Assembly (NCBI GenBank): GCA_027487575.1
Contig: JAIYDJ010000087.1
Coordinates: 25,396 to 89,395, forward strand
Reading direction: 5' to 3'
From: Rhodobacter sp.
Lineage (GTDB): Bacteria > Pseudomonadota > Alphaproteobacteria > Rhodobacterales > Rhodobacteraceae
Length of the DNA stretch: 64,000 bases
Position 1 is the first letter of the stretch; the number at the start of each line of letters is the position of its first letter. The notes under the pieces are model-generated. The model was not told where the DNA came from. It was given only the letters and a program-made list of their open reading frames with translations, and did not search any database. Positions 45,588-55,505 of this stretch are shown piece by piece. Both the position numbers and the translations under genes were made by a program.

Positions 45588-46715
45588 TCAGCCCGTGGTG
45601 CGGGCGACGGTCTGTTTCATGCGGTCATCGAACGCCTGATAATTGGCGTTGATCTTGTCCCAGCCGTCCATCGTCAGGATCTGGAACATCCTGTGGTAAT
45701 CGTCGTTGGACTGCGGATAGCCGTTCCAGTGCGCGGGCACCGTCACATCCTTGCGGGCCATGAAGATCATCGACTTGGCAAGGAAGCGGTCCTGCGTTTC
45801 CTTCTCCAGCAGATAGTTCATGAAGAGGTCGGCCAGTTCGCTGTGCTGCGTGCCGCGCACCTTGAAGTACCAGTCGGCCCAGGCGGATACGCCCTCTTCC
45901 GGAACGGCCGCCACGTATTCATCCGGGTTCTCGGTCAGGAAGGTATAGGCATCCGACGAGAACGTCATCGCCGCATCGGCCTCTTCCTGGTTCAGGATGT
46001 TGGCCTGCTCGGCCCCGTCGCTATACCACTTGGCCACCTTCAGCTTGTCCAGTTCGGCGAACAGCGCCTCGGCGGTGGCCATGTCATACATCTCGTCAAG
46101 GCCGGGGTTGATCTTGCTCATCACTGCCGGAACCGACAGGGTCCACCACCATGCCGCCGCATCCGAGGTGACCTTCCCCGCCAGCCGTTCATCCCACAGC
46201 AGGCTCCACGACGTCGGGGCGATTTCCAGCGACTTGCGCACCATCAGCATGCAGGTGCCGCCCCCGAAGGGAATGCCATAGTCCTTGGCCTTGTCGGGGC
46301 GGGTTTCGTAGAACCACGGATAGACGGCTGCAAGGTTCGGAATGTTGGCGGGATCGGTCTTCTGGTACTGCCCGCCGGCCAGACCGGTGGACGAGATGTA
46401 TTCTTCGGCCACGGTCACGTCGAAGGGGGGGTTGTCTTCGGGGGCCGCCGCGATCTGCGAGGTGATCTGATCCCAGCCGCCGACGGTTTCGGCCTTGGTA
46501 CCGTATTGCGCGTTGAACGGATCAACGACCGTTTCGCGAAACACCTGTTCATAGTTGCCCGACCAAGACACCGCGATCAGGCTTTCCCCCGCGAACGAGG
46601 TTTGCGCCGTGGCAACCGACGCCCGGCCGATGATCGCGGGCATCGCGATGGCGGCGGTGGCGGTTGTCAGAAAGCGGCGACGATTCAACGCCAGATTGCG
46701 TGTCGGATCGGTCAT
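45588..46715 (-). CDS. PotD-like binding protein 2, Tat-exported, first gene of operon
   Basis: A 375-aa paralogue of the next gene, with a twin-arginine signal (LNRRRFLTTATAAIAMP). Shared mature segments include VSWSGNYEQVFRE, DPFNAQYGTK and ETVGGWDQ. ATG 46715 is preceded by GGGGAGA. It is the first gene of the importer operon, expressed from a promoter at 46759-46787, and followed by a hairpin. Having two paralogous binding proteins for one membrane complex suggests two ligands or affinities. Confidence 0.87.
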   Translation of the reverse strand: MTDPTRNLALNRRRFLTTATAAIAMPAIIGRASVATAQTSFAGESLIAVSWSGNYEQVFRETVVDPFNAQYGTKAETVGGWDQITSQIAAAPEDNPPFDVTVAEEYISSTGLAGGQYQKTDPANIPNLAAVYPWFYETRPDKAKDYGIPFGGGTCMLMVRKSLEIAPTSWSLLWDERLAGKVTSDAAAWWWTLSVPAVMSKINPGLDEMYDMATAEALFAELDKLKVAKWYSDGAEQANILNQEEADAAMTFSSDAYTFLTENPDEYVAAVPEEGVSAWADWYFKVRGTQHSELADLFMNYLLEKETQDRFLAKSMIFMARKDVTVPAHWNGYPQSNDDYHRMFQILTMDGWDKINANYQAFDDRMKQTVARTTG

Positions 46716-46758
46716 GGTATCTCCCCGTTTTTCTTGTTGTTCGGACTGACTTTGATGG

Positions 46759-46787
46759 ACTATTGCGCCGACATACCCATCGGTCAA
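46759..46787 (-). promoter_or_regulatory. Sigma-70-like promoter of the PotD-like operon
   Basis: On the minus strand TTGACC (complement of 46782-46787) and AATAGT (complement of 46759-46764) are separated by 17 bp. The likely transcription start is about 37 nt before the ATG at 46715. Hexamers match the consensus at 5/6 and 4/6 positions. Confidence 0.5.
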
Positions 46788-46855
46788 GCAAATCACTTCG
46801 GCGTCGCGTTCAGGCAAGACTTCTTGTCGGGCCGGAAGGCAGATGAAGAAACACC

Positions 46856-47746
46856 ATGCGCCTTTTCAGCAGTTCACAAACCCACAGCCTCCTGCTTGCC
46901 TCGGTTGCCGTCGCATTGTGCGGCAGCGTCTGGGGCGTGTTCTGGCTGCCGTTGCGCTGGCTGGATGCGCAAGGGGTTGGCGGCGGCTGGACGGCCCTGA
47001 TCTTCAACCTTGTCTCGCTTCTGGCGCCCCTGCCGTTCCTTTTGCGCCGCGCGCGGTGGGTTGTCTTTGCACGGCATGCCCCGGCGGGGCTGCTGCTGGG
47101 CACGGCGTTTTCGCTGTATACGGTCAGTCTGGTGATGACGGATGTGCTGCATGCCATCCTGTTGTTCTACCTGACCCCGGTGTGGAGCACGCTTGCCGCG
47201 CGGATGCTGTTCGGCACCCGGCTGACCCTGTCGCGGATCATGGCGATCGTGCTGGGCCTGTCGGGAATGGCGATCCTTCTGGGGGCAACGGACGGGCTGC
47301 CCATGCCGCGCAATGCGGGGGATTGGGTGGCGCTGATTTCGGGCATGCTCTGGGCTGCAGGCACCATGCACAGCTACGCCCGACCGTCCAGCGGGGTCGC
47401 GCTGCCGGTGTTCAGCTTTTCGCTGGGCGGGGTGATTTCATCGGCGCTGGTGCTTGGCTTAGCGCTGCAGATGGATTTGCCGCTTGGCTATTCCGGCGCG
47501 CTTGTGCCGTCTTTGCCATGGATCATTCTGGCCGCGCTTGTCTTTTTCGTGCCGCCGAATTTCCTGATCCTCTGGGCGGCGCAAAGGTTGGACCCGGGTC
47601 GAATCGGCATCCTTCTGACGACCGAAGTCATGGTCGGCGCGATCAGCGCGGCGCTTTTGTCGGGCGAGACCTTCGGGACCCCCGAATTCGTCGGAACCGC
47701 GTTCATCATCGGGGCGGGGCTGGTCGAAGTTCTGGGCCGGCGCTGA
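46856..47746 (+). CDS. EamA/DMT family transporter
   Basis: A 296-aa integral membrane protein with about ten membrane segments in two EamA repeats (first half about 13-140, second about 155-290). Typical pieces are GSVWGVFWLPLRWL, LHAILLFYLTPVWSTLAA and FIIGAGLVEV. Such proteins export metabolites or take up small molecules. It is divergent from the PotD-like operon (140 bp apart) and 81 bp upstream of the Rieske gene, with which it may share a transcript. Confidence 0.88.
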   Translation: MRLFSSSQTHSLLLASVAVALCGSVWGVFWLPLRWLDAQGVGGGWTALIFNLVSLLAPLPFLLRRARWVVFARHAPAGLLLGTAFSLYTVSLVMTDVLHAILLFYLTPVWSTLAARMLFGTRLTLSRIMAIVLGLSGMAILLGATDGLPMPRNAGDWVALISGMLWAAGTMHSYARPSSGVALPVFSFSLGGVISSALVLGLALQMDLPLGYSGALVPSLPWIILAALVFFVPPNFLILWAAQRLDPGRIGILLTTEVMVGAISAALLSGETFGTPEFVGTAFIIGAGLVEVLGRR

Positions 47747-47827
47747 CGCGGAAGTTGACGCCGGGGATTGCGCGAATGCGGTTGCCGGGCCTAGTCTTGC
47801 GGACATACTCCGGAAAGGATGCCGCCG

Positions 47828-48952
47828 ATGAACGTCGTGTCCCGTCATGTCTGCGATCTGGGCCGCTTTGATGCCGACCCCGAGAAATCCTACACGATCC
47901 CGAAGGAATACTACACCGATCCCGCCATCTTCGCCCGCGAGAAGGAGGCGATCTTCTTCAAGGCCTGGAACTATGTCTGCCATACCAGCCAGGTGGCAGA
48001 GGCCGGGGCCTATGTGACGGTCCGGATCATCGATCAGAACATCGTGGTCATGCGCGGGCAGGCCGACGTGCTGCGCGCCTTCTACAACGTCTGTTCGCAC
48101 CGCGCCCATGAACTTCTGCACGGTTGCGGCCAGACCAGAATGGTCACCTGCCCCTATCACGCATGGACCTATCATACCGATGGCAAATTGCGGACGGCCG
48201 TCGGGCAGAAACGGGTCGAGGGGTTCGAGGCGGACGAATTCGCGTTGAAACAGGTAAAGCTGGAAGAATACGCCGGATTCATCTTCGTCAACCTTGATCC
48301 GGACGCGTCCCCGCTGCACGCCGAGGCGGGCAGTCTGGCCGATGACATCAAGGGCTATTGCGCCGACGTTCCGGGCCTGAAATTCGCGCACCGGCTGACC
48401 TACGAGATCAAGGCGAACTGGAAGAACGTCGTCGACAACTTTCTGGAATGCTACCACTGCTCGGTCGCGCATCCGGCCTTTGTCGATCTGGTGGACATCA
48501 AGAATTACCACACCAAAACCTACGACCTTTACTCCAGCCACATCTCGCCGCCGGGCCGGTCGGACAATGCGGCCTACCAGATTCCCGACGGCCCGGCAGG
48601 CAACTTCGCCGCATGGTGGCTGTGGCCAAGCGTGACCTTCAACGTCTTTCCCGGTTCGGCCAACATCACCGTGCTACACATCCAGCCCACCGGACCGGAA
48701 ACCACGCTGGAGCATTTCGATTTCTTCTTTGCCGATGCAACCCCGACCGAAGGCGAGCGGCAGGCGATCGACTATATCGACAAGGTTCTGCAACCCGAAG
48801 ACATCGGTCTGGTCGAAAGCGTGCAGCGGGGCCTGCATTCGCGGGGCTACAATCAGGGCCGCCTGATGGTGGACAAGGACCGCAGCTACAACTCGGAACA
48901 CGGGCTGCACCATTTCCATGCGCTGGTGCTGAAACAGCTTGGCGATCTGTGA
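47828..48952 (+). CDS. Rieske oxygenase of the quaternary-amine (carnitine/betaine) type
   Basis: A 374-aa oxygenase alpha subunit. The Rieske [2Fe-2S] site is Cys89, His91, Cys108 and His111 (CSHRAHELLHG, CPYHAW). The mononuclear iron site is His210 and His215 in NFLECYHCSVAH. The residue bridging the two metal centres is Glu207 (ECYH), where most Rieske oxygenases have Asp; glutamate is known from carnitine oxygenase CntA. This suggests a quaternary amine substrate such as betaine, carnitine or stachydrine. ATG 47828, 9 nt after AAAGG, is preferred to ATG 47819. No reductase gene is adjacent. The GMC gene follows with a one-base overlap. Confidence 0.87.
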   Translation: MNVVSRHVCDLGRFDADPEKSYTIPKEYYTDPAIFAREKEAIFFKAWNYVCHTSQVAEAGAYVTVRIIDQNIVVMRGQADVLRAFYNVCSHRAHELLHGCGQTRMVTCPYHAWTYHTDGKLRTAVGQKRVEGFEADEFALKQVKLEEYAGFIFVNLDPDASPLHAEAGSLADDIKGYCADVPGLKFAHRLTYEIKANWKNVVDNFLECYHCSVAHPAFVDLVDIKNYHTKTYDLYSSHISPPGRSDNAAYQIPDGPAGNFAAWWLWPSVTFNVFPGSANITVLHIQPTGPETTLEHFDFFFADATPTEGERQAIDYIDKVLQPEDIGLVESVQRGLHSRGYNQGRLMVDKDRSYNSEHGLHHFHALVLKQLGDL

Positions 48953-50607
48953 TGGCGGCAGGCCGGGCCGGATATGACTATGTCATCGCCGGGGCCGGGT
49001 CGGCGGGCTGCGTGCTGGCGAACCGGCTGACCGAAGACCCGGACGTGCGCGTGCTGATCCTTGAGGCTGGGCCGCGCGATCTGAACCCGTTCATCCACAT
49101 GCCTGCCGGTGTCTACAAGGTGTGGAAGGACGCGCGGATCAACTGGAACTATGCCTCGACCCCGCAGGCGGAACTGGCGGCGCGCGCCATCCCCGTGCCG
49201 CGCGGGCGGGTACTGGGCGGGTCGTCCTCGATCAACTCGATGGTCTATCTGCGCGGGCACCCGTTGGATTATGACCGCTGGGCGTCGGACTTCCGCCTGC
49301 CCGGCTGGGACTATGCCCACTGCCTGCCCTACTTCCGCAAATCCGAGCGCAACGAGCGGGGGGCCGACCCCTGGCATGGCGACAGCGGCCCTCTGGGTGT
49401 CAGCATCGGGCGCAGTCCGAACGTCCTTTACGATGCGTTTGTCGAGGCAGGGCCAGAGGCGGGCTTCGGGCGTTCCGACGATCTGAACGGATTCAATCCC
49501 GAGGGGCTGGGCCGGTATGACAGCACCAAGTGGAACGGGCGGCGCTGTTCGGCGGCGGTGGCCTATCTGCACCCTGCCGCGCGCCGGCCGAACCTGACGA
49601 TCGAGACCGGCGCCATGGTGCAGCGGATCGATATTGCAGGCAACCGCGCCTCCGGCCTGACCTATACCAAGGGCGGCCAGACCATCAGCGTCCACGCCGC
49701 GCGCGAGGTGCTGCTGTGCGGTGGTGCCATCAACTCGCCGCAGATGCTGATGCTGTCGGGCATTGGCCCCGAGGATGAATTGCGCGCGCATGGCATTGCG
49801 GTGCGCACCCCCCTGCCGGGGGTAGGGCAGAACCTGCAGGACCATGTCGACCTGATGCTGCAATGGCATTGCACCAAGCCGGTGACCCTCGCCCGTCTGG
49901 CCAACCCGCTGGCCAAGCTGGCCGCCGGCGCGGAATGGCTGTTGACGCGCAAAGGCCCGGTCGCGTCGAACATCTGGGAGGCGGGCGGTCTGATCCGCAC
50001 GAACAGCAATGTGCCATCGCCCAACATCCAGTTCCATTTCGGCCCGGTTGCGGTGGACTATATCGGTGACAAGATTCAGTTGAAGCAGGGATTTCAGCTC
50101 CATGTCAGCCAGTTGCGCCAGACGTCGCGCGGGCGGTTGCGTCTTTCCAGCACTGATCCATCCATCGCCCCGAGGATCGAGTTCGATTTCCTGACCACCG
50201 ACCACGACCGGCGTGAAATGATCGAGGGCGTCAAGGCGGCCCGCCACATCGTTGATCAACCGGCCTTCGCACCGTTCCGGGGCGCTGCGATCTATCCGGA
50301 CGCCGGGGTAAGGTCGGATGCCGATATCCTTGACTATGTGCGCACCATGTCCGAGACGGAGTTCCACCCGTCCTGCACCTGCCGCATGGGGCACGACGCG
50401 ATGGCGGTGACCAGCCCGGACCTGAAGGTCCACGGGATCGAAAACCTGCGGGTGATCGACGCGTCCGTCATGCCTGCGGTGATCAGCGCGAACCTGAATG
50501 CCACCGTGATGATGATCGCCGAAAAGGCCGCCGACATGATCCGGGGACGACCCGCCCTTGCCCCGAGCAGGCCACGGTTTGCATTCGAGGCTGCCCTGAC
50601 GGCCTGA
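48952..50607 (+). CDS. GMC oxidoreductase (choline dehydrogenase-like), coupled to Rieske gene
   Basis: A 551-aa FAD enzyme with the N-terminal GAGSAGCVLANRL, LEAGP, PRGRVLGGSSSINSM and the active-site EFHPSCTCRMG near the C-terminus. Choline dehydrogenase and related alcohol oxidases are the best matches. The ATG overlaps the stop of the oxygenase (TGATG), so both are made together and probably act in one pathway. It is a paralogue of the GMC gene at 37.8 kb but lacks its C-terminal extension. Confidence 0.88.
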   Translation: MAAGRAGYDYVIAGAGSAGCVLANRLTEDPDVRVLILEAGPRDLNPFIHMPAGVYKVWKDARINWNYASTPQAELAARAIPVPRGRVLGGSSSINSMVYLRGHPLDYDRWASDFRLPGWDYAHCLPYFRKSERNERGADPWHGDSGPLGVSIGRSPNVLYDAFVEAGPEAGFGRSDDLNGFNPEGLGRYDSTKWNGRRCSAAVAYLHPAARRPNLTIETGAMVQRIDIAGNRASGLTYTKGGQTISVHAAREVLLCGGAINSPQMLMLSGIGPEDELRAHGIAVRTPLPGVGQNLQDHVDLMLQWHCTKPVTLARLANPLAKLAAGAEWLLTRKGPVASNIWEAGGLIRTNSNVPSPNIQFHFGPVAVDYIGDKIQLKQGFQLHVSQLRQTSRGRLRLSSTDPSIAPRIEFDFLTTDHDRREMIEGVKAARHIVDQPAFAPFRGAAIYPDAGVRSDADILDYVRTMSETEFHPSCTCRMGHDAMAVTSPDLKVHGIENLRVIDASVMPAVISANLNATVMMIAEKAADMIRGRPALAPSRPRFAFEAALTA

Positions 50608-50641
50608 GGTTCACGCCGTGGACCCCATCAAAGGACGGGCG

Positions 50642-51442
50642 TCAGTCAAGGCGAACGCCGCTCCAGTCCTGATCGGCGTAGATGTCCGGCGTTTCGCGCC
50701 GCATGTCGTGGTACCAAGCGACCACGTCCACCAGCGTGTTTTCGCCCCGCGCATAGGACTCGACCAGTTCGGTCATCCGGGCCTTGCCGAAGGAGGGATA
50801 GTGCCCGCCATGAAACACCTCTGCCCCCAGCCCCTGCAACCGTGACAGCGTGCGGCGCAGGGTGGCCGGGTCGGAATGATAGAGAGTGTCCAGAAGATCC
50901 CCGTCATACAGCGCGTCGCCGGTAAAGACGGTCCGCGCCTTTGCGTCCCACAACGCGATGGACCCCGGCGAATGCCCCGGAGTGTGCAGCACCTGAAAGG
51001 CACAATCCCCCAGGTCCAGCACGTCTCCTTCGTCAAGATACCCGGTCAGCGGGGCCGGGGTGATCCGGAAGGTGGCCGGGTCAAAGTCCGGATGCGCACG
51101 CGGGTCTACGATCTCGATCTCGGTCCAGGCGCCGGAATAGACCACCGCCCTGTTCTGCGGCGCCGCAAGGTTATGCGCCTCTGCGGGGTGGCCCAGCCTG
51201 CAGTCGAATTCATGCAGGCTGCCCGAGTGATCGAAATGGCAGTGGGTCACGATGGCCTTGATCGGACGGTCGGTTTCGCGCAGCACCCAGTCCTTCAAGG
51301 GGCCAAGACCCATGCCTGTGTCGATGACAAGGTCGCAGTCGCGCCCGCGCACGTGCCAGATGTTGCAGCGCATGAAACTGGCGACCCCGGTTTCCTGGAT
51401 CAGCGACACGCGGTCGGACAGTCGCCATGTCTTGAAGGCCAT
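50642..51442 (-). CDS. Metallo-beta-lactamase-fold hydrolase
   Basis: A 266-aa MBL-fold protein. The dinuclear metal motif His-x-His-x-Asp-His is seen at 67-72 (THCHFDHSG), followed by TPGHSPGS and FTGDALYDGDL. The fold covers glyoxalase II-like, lactonase and thioesterase enzymes. No signal peptide is seen. It converges on the GMC gene and lies 49 nt downstream of the amidase, probably in the same transcript. The substrate cannot be told. Confidence 0.87.
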   Translation of the reverse strand: MAFKTWRLSDRVSLIQETGVASFMRCNIWHVRGRDCDLVIDTGMGLGPLKDWVLRETDRPIKAIVTHCHFDHSGSLHEFDCRLGHPAEAHNLAAPQNRAVVYSGAWTEIEIVDPRAHPDFDPATFRITPAPLTGYLDEGDVLDLGDCAFQVLHTPGHSPGSIALWDAKARTVFTGDALYDGDLLDTLYHSDPATLRRTLSRLQGLGAEVFHGGHYPSFGKARMTELVESYARGENTLVDVVAWYHDMRRETPDIYADQDWSGVRLD

Positions 51443-51491
51443 TTCCGTGATCGCTCCTGTTCAGGGGTGCCCATTGCCCCGCCCGGCCGGA

Positions 51492-52934
51492 TCACGCGGG
51501 GGCGGCAAAGGTCGGAAGCCCGGCGCGCGGCAGGAACATGTCCGGCGCGGCAGCCTCGTACTGCAGGGCGGCACCGATCACGGCGGCATCGTCGAACGTC
51601 CGCCCGATGATCTGGATGCCGGTCGGCACGCCATGCGGGTCGCGACCCGAGGGCACCGAAATGACCGGGCAGTTGTGCAGCATGTTGAAGGGATGCGTCA
51701 GGACCCAGCCATATTCGGGGTCGACAGCGCGGCCATCGACGACAAACGCCTTGCCGACAGGATCATGGTCGGCACGCACCGCGCCGATCGAAAGGGTGGG
51801 GCACACCAGAATGTCGTAGCTTTCCAGAATGGCCCCGACCGTCTGATACATCTGATGCTGCACGTCCCATGACCGTGCGACCTCGTCCGGAGTTGTCCGC
51901 GCCGCCAGTTCCGCCATGGCCAGTGCGTAATCGGTCAGAAGATGGCGGTGTTCCGCCAAAGCCCACAGGGGCTGACGCCCGAAATGCATCGCGCCGTACC
52001 AGTGCATCGACGCCCTATCCACCGCGTCGGTCCAGCCGACGCTCACCTCATCCACCTGACAGCCGTCCTGTGCGAAAACATCCAGCGCGCGCAGGGTATT
52101 GGCGCGCACCTCGGCGCTGATCGGTACATAGCCAAGGTCCATCGACCATGCGACACGCAGCGGCCGGGGGCTTGCCTCCAGCGGCAAATCAACCCGGTCC
52201 CGCAGGCTGTCATGGTCGCGCGGGTGCGGGCCGGAAATCACGTTCTGCAGCAGCGCCGTATCCCCCACGGTGCGCGTCAGGACACCGCAGTGGTTGTAAC
52301 GGTCAAAGTTGGCGGGCGGGCCATCTGGGTTGCGGCCATGCGGCGGCTTGAACCCGACCAGACCGCAGGCACTGGCCGGAATGCGGATGGACCCCCCGAT
52401 GTCGGTGCCCGTGGCAACCGGCGTCATGCCCGCCGCCAGTGCGGCCGCAGACCCCCCCGACGATCCGCCCGGCCCGAAATCCGGATTGAACGGGTTGCGC
52501 GTGACGCCCCACATGCGCGAGTTGCAGGTGCCCGACAGGCAGAATTCCGGTGTCGTCGTGCGGGCGTGAAGAATGGCCCCCGCAGCCTGCAACCGTTCGA
52601 TCGTCGGGTCCGCGACGGTATCCACATGATCCTTGAAGACCAAAGAGCCTTGCGTCGTGCGTTTTCCGGCAATCCTCTGGGCATCCTTGACCGCCACCGG
52701 CAGACCTTCCAGCGCGCGCGCGCTGCCTGATCGCGGGGAATAGGCCGCCTCTGCCAGCCTTGCCGCGGCGCGCGCCTGATCGAAATAGGTGTCGGCATAG
52801 GCGTTGACCACCGGGTTCACCCTGTCCGTGCGCGCGAGGATGGCATCGAGATATTCTACCGGGGACAGTTTGCGTTCACGAAACAGCGCCAGCACGTCGC
52901 GCGCGGACAGATAGCAAAGCTCGTCAGAGGTCAT
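51492..52934 (-). CDS. Amidase signature family hydrolase
   Basis: A 480-aa amidase. The Ser-cisSer-Lys triad is Lys83 (PVAVKDAQ), Ser158 ([16 protein letters not shown]) and nucleophile Ser182 ([16 protein letters not shown]). The ATG at 52934 is preceded by AGGAG; the frame is open 16 codons further upstream without a ribosome site. Such enzymes hydrolyse amides or ureas. It is divergent from the IclR gene (218 bp apart), which may regulate it. Confidence 0.9.
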   Translation of the reverse strand: MTSDELCYLSARDVLALFRERKLSPVEYLDAILARTDRVNPVVNAYADTYFDQARAAARLAEAAYSPRSGSARALEGLPVAVKDAQRIAGKRTTQGSLVFKDHVDTVADPTIERLQAAGAILHARTTTPEFCLSGTCNSRMWGVTRNPFNPDFGPGGSSGGSAAALAAGMTPVATGTDIGGSIRIPASACGLVGFKPPHGRNPDGPPANFDRYNHCGVLTRTVGDTALLQNVISGPHPRDHDSLRDRVDLPLEASPRPLRVAWSMDLGYVPISAEVRANTLRALDVFAQDGCQVDEVSVGWTDAVDRASMHWYGAMHFGRQPLWALAEHRHLLTDYALAMAELAARTTPDEVARSWDVQHQMYQTVGAILESYDILVCPTLSIGAVRADHDPVGKAFVVDGRAVDPEYGWVLTHPFNMLHNCPVISVPSGRDPHGVPTGIQIIGRTFDDAAVIGAALQYEAAAPDMFLPRAGLPTFAAPA

Positions 52935-53152
52935 GGCGGCTCCTGTGATGTTTGGCGAAACCATCGCCTTCTGGGCCTGCAACCTGTGCCAGAAGGACCG
53001 CTCGGCACCGGTTTGTCAATCGGGCGGCAAAGCTTGCCCCCCGGCGGTTGCCCGGTCACGACGGCGCGGCGCAGCGCAAGTCCCCGCGCATCAAAACAAT
53101 GGACGGACCGGCCGAAATCGTTAGAGTTTTTTATAGGTGAAACGTTGAGTGC

Positions 53153-53953
53153 ATGATGGACGGCAAAACACCCAAATATGCGGCTCCGGCGCTGGAAAAA
53201 GGTCTTGATATCCTTGAACACCTGTCACGGGCCGAAGCCGGGCTGACGCAGGCAGAAATCGCCCGCGCTCTGGGGCGTTCCGTATCGGAAATTTTCCGGA
53301 TGCTGGTCGTGTTGCAGGAGCGCAGCTATATCGCCTTCGACCCCGGCACCGACCGCTATGTCCTGACCACGCTGATGTTCGAGATTTCGAACCGCACGCC
53401 GCTGATCCGGCGGTTGACCACGGCTGCGGCACCGCTGATGCGGGATTTGGCGCAGAGGATCAACCAGTCAGTGCATCTTGCGGTTCTGGCCGAGGATTCC
53501 GTCCTGATCGTCGGGCAGGTCGACCCGCCCGCCCGGCATGTCATGTCGGTGCGTCTGGGCACGCGCGTGGATGTGTGGCGGGCATCGTCGGGGCGGGTGA
53601 TGATGGCATATCAGACCGAAGATGCCCTGTCGGCGATGCTGGCCCGCTCACCGCTGCCGAAAGAGATTCCCGAAGAACGGCTTCGCTCCGATCTGGCCGA
53701 AATCCGCATGCGTGGCCACGAGATCGTCGACAGTTTCGTGGTCAAGGGCGTGGTGAACATCTCGGCGCCGATCATCGGCCATACCGGGCACGCCATTGCC
53801 GCCTTGACCGTTCCGCACATCGAACGGTTCGGCGATCCGATCAGCTTCTCGGATTGCTGCGTGGCCAGTATCGAGGCTGCCGCCCGCCTGACCCAAAGCG
53901 TGGGGGGCGGCGTGGCGGAACACCGGCAGCAGAAGGATTTCCGGCGCAGTTGA
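53153..53953 (+). CDS. IclR-family transcription regulator
   Basis: A 266-aa regulator. The winged helix (about 12-75) contains LTQAEIARALGRSVSEIFRMLVVL. The GAF-like effector domain (about 85-250) has GQVDPPARHVMSVRLGTRVD and NISAPIIGHTGHAIAALTVP. It lies between the amidase operon (divergent) and the Gfo/Idh-MaoC genes (convergent, 6-nt gap). It is a candidate controller of either, or of the large plus-strand operon beyond. Confidence 0.88.
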   Translation: MMDGKTPKYAAPALEKGLDILEHLSRAEAGLTQAEIARALGRSVSEIFRMLVVLQERSYIAFDPGTDRYVLTTLMFEISNRTPLIRRLTTAAAPLMRDLAQRINQSVHLAVLAEDSVLIVGQVDPPARHVMSVRLGTRVDVWRASSGRVMMAYQTEDALSAMLARSPLPKEIPEERLRSDLAEIRMRGHEIVDSFVVKGVVNISAPIIGHTGHAIAALTVPHIERFGDPISFSDCCVASIEAAARLTQSVGGGVAEHRQQKDFRRS

Positions 53954-53959
53954 CCGGGT

Positions 53960-55024
53960 TCAGTCCTGTTCCAGCGGAATGCCGGGCACGGACATCGCGG
54001 CAAAGCAGGCCTCGACCAGCGCCATGGTCTGGAAGGCATCCTCCACCCCGGAAAACAGCCCTGCATCCTCGCCCGAGTCAAAGCGTTGCAGATTGCGCAT
54101 CGGGCCCATGAAGGCCTCGATGAACCAGCTGCCGGTCAGGGGCACCTGACGCCATGCGCCGCCATTGGGGCAGAACCACAGCTCATCGGCCTCGCCGTTG
54201 GGATAGTCAAAGCAAACGCCCAGCTTGACCATCATCGCGCCTTGCGTGCCTTCGATGCGGAACCAGGCCGACTGAAACCGCCGCCCGCCCTGATGGTTGT
54301 GGTTGATGCTCATCACGCCGCGCCGAAGATCGCCGTAGTCCATCAGCACCGAGGTGCGGGTCTGCGCCAGTCCGGGCGCGCGCGGATCGGGCAGGGACCG
54401 GGCGAACACGCCCTTGGGCGTGCCGAACACGGCGCGGATGCTGTCCAGATAATGGATCGAATGCACCAGCAGTTCGACCCGCGGCATTGGCCGCAGGAAC
54501 GGAAACAGGTGCCACGGGGTGAAGATGTTCAGATGCACCTCCAGCTCCAGTGGATCGCCGATCAGGCCACCCGCAACCGCCTGCCGCGCCGCCATCATCA
54601 TCGGCGAAAACCGCAGTTGAAAGTTGACGGCGGCCTTCAGGCCCTTGTCGCGGCACATCTGGCGGATGGCACGGGCCTGCACCAGATCGGCACCCATCGG
54701 TTTCTGGATCAGAACCGCCGCACCATCCGGCAAGTCCGGCAAAACCCGGGTGATCGCATCCGGAGGCACGGCCACATCATAGACGACCGATGTTCCAAGG
54801 GCTTTCGCCGCATCTGCAACACCGGGAAAGACCTGCGGAATGTTGAAATCGCGCGCAAGATCGGCGCTGCGCCTGGGGTCCAGATCGGTGACGGCATGAA
54901 CCTGAAGACCGGCTTTGGCATAGGCGGGCAAATGGGCATCGCGCACGATCCCGCCTGCACCGATAAGCATGACGGGCTTGGGTTTGCCGGGGGCGGGCCA
55001 ATCCTGAACATAGGCCTCGATCAT
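53960..55024 (-). CDS. Gfo/Idh/MocA family oxidoreductase
   Basis: A 354-aa NAD(P)-dependent sugar or cyclitol oxidoreductase. The Rossmann motif [14 protein letters not shown] and the second-domain substrate region ([24 protein letters not shown]) are evident. The usual Glu-Lys-Pro motif reads Gln-Lys-Pro (LIQKPMG), a mild deviation. It starts in an ATGA overlap with the MaoC gene (55021-55024), so hydratase and oxidoreductase are made together. The substrate is unknown. Confidence 0.87.
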   Translation of the reverse strand: MIEAYVQDWPAPGKPKPVMLIGAGGIVRDAHLPAYAKAGLQVHAVTDLDPRRSADLARDFNIPQVFPGVADAAKALGTSVVYDVAVPPDAITRVLPDLPDGAAVLIQKPMGADLVQARAIRQMCRDKGLKAAVNFQLRFSPMMMAARQAVAGGLIGDPLELEVHLNIFTPWHLFPFLRPMPRVELLVHSIHYLDSIRAVFGTPKGVFARSLPDPRAPGLAQTRTSVLMDYGDLRRGVMSINHNHQGGRRFQSAWFRIEGTQGAMMVKLGVCFDYPNGEADELWFCPNGGAWRQVPLTGSWFIEAFMGPMRNLQRFDSGEDAGLFSGVEDAFQTMALVEACFAAMSVPGIPLEQD

Positions 55025-55470
55025 GGTTCGGCCCTCTTGGCGACCAGCAGGATGTGTTCGCAATACATTACGGTCTTGCCATGCTGGTTCACGGTCTCGC
55101 AGATTTCCACCACCTGCCCATGCGCTGGCCGTTTCGCGTCATCGGCCTTGCGGCCGATGGTCACCGTGGTGCGGATGGTGTCGCCCGCGAACACCGGATT
55201 GGGAAAGCGCAATCGTTCGTAGCCATAGGTCATCGCATGCGGATTGATCTGCGTGGCCGTCAGCCCGATGCCGATGGCGAAGGTCATCGTTCCATGCGCG
55301 ATCGGTTTTCCAAAGGGCTGGGTGCGGCAGAACTCGGCGTCCATGTGATGCGGGAAGAAGTCCCCGGAATGGCCGGCATGCACCACGATATCGGTTTCGG
55401 TGATCGTGCGGCCCAGCGTGCGGCGACTGTCGCCGATGGTGTAATCCTCGAAATACTGCGGGTGTTCCAT
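55021..55470 (-). CDS. MaoC-like dehydratase (149 aa)
   Basis: A single hot-dog fold domain. The catalytic Asp and His of R-specific enoyl-CoA hydratases are in [14 protein letters not shown], followed by [18 protein letters not shown] 55470 has AGGAGA 7 nt upstream; the frame extends to a TTG without such a site. It is first in a two-gene minus-strand operon with the Gfo/Idh gene. A second MaoC gene lies divergently 120 bp away. Confidence 0.87.
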   Translation of the reverse strand: MEHPQYFEDYTIGDSRRTLGRTITETDIVVHAGHSGDFFPHHMDAEFCRTQPFGKPIAHGTMTFAIGIGLTATQINPHAMTYGYERLRFPNPVFAGDTIRTTVTIGRKADDAKRPAHGQVVEICETVNQHGKTVMYCEHILLVAKRAEP

Positions 55471-55505
55471 GGGTGTCTCCTCGCTAAAAACTTTCGCATA
55501 TGAAA

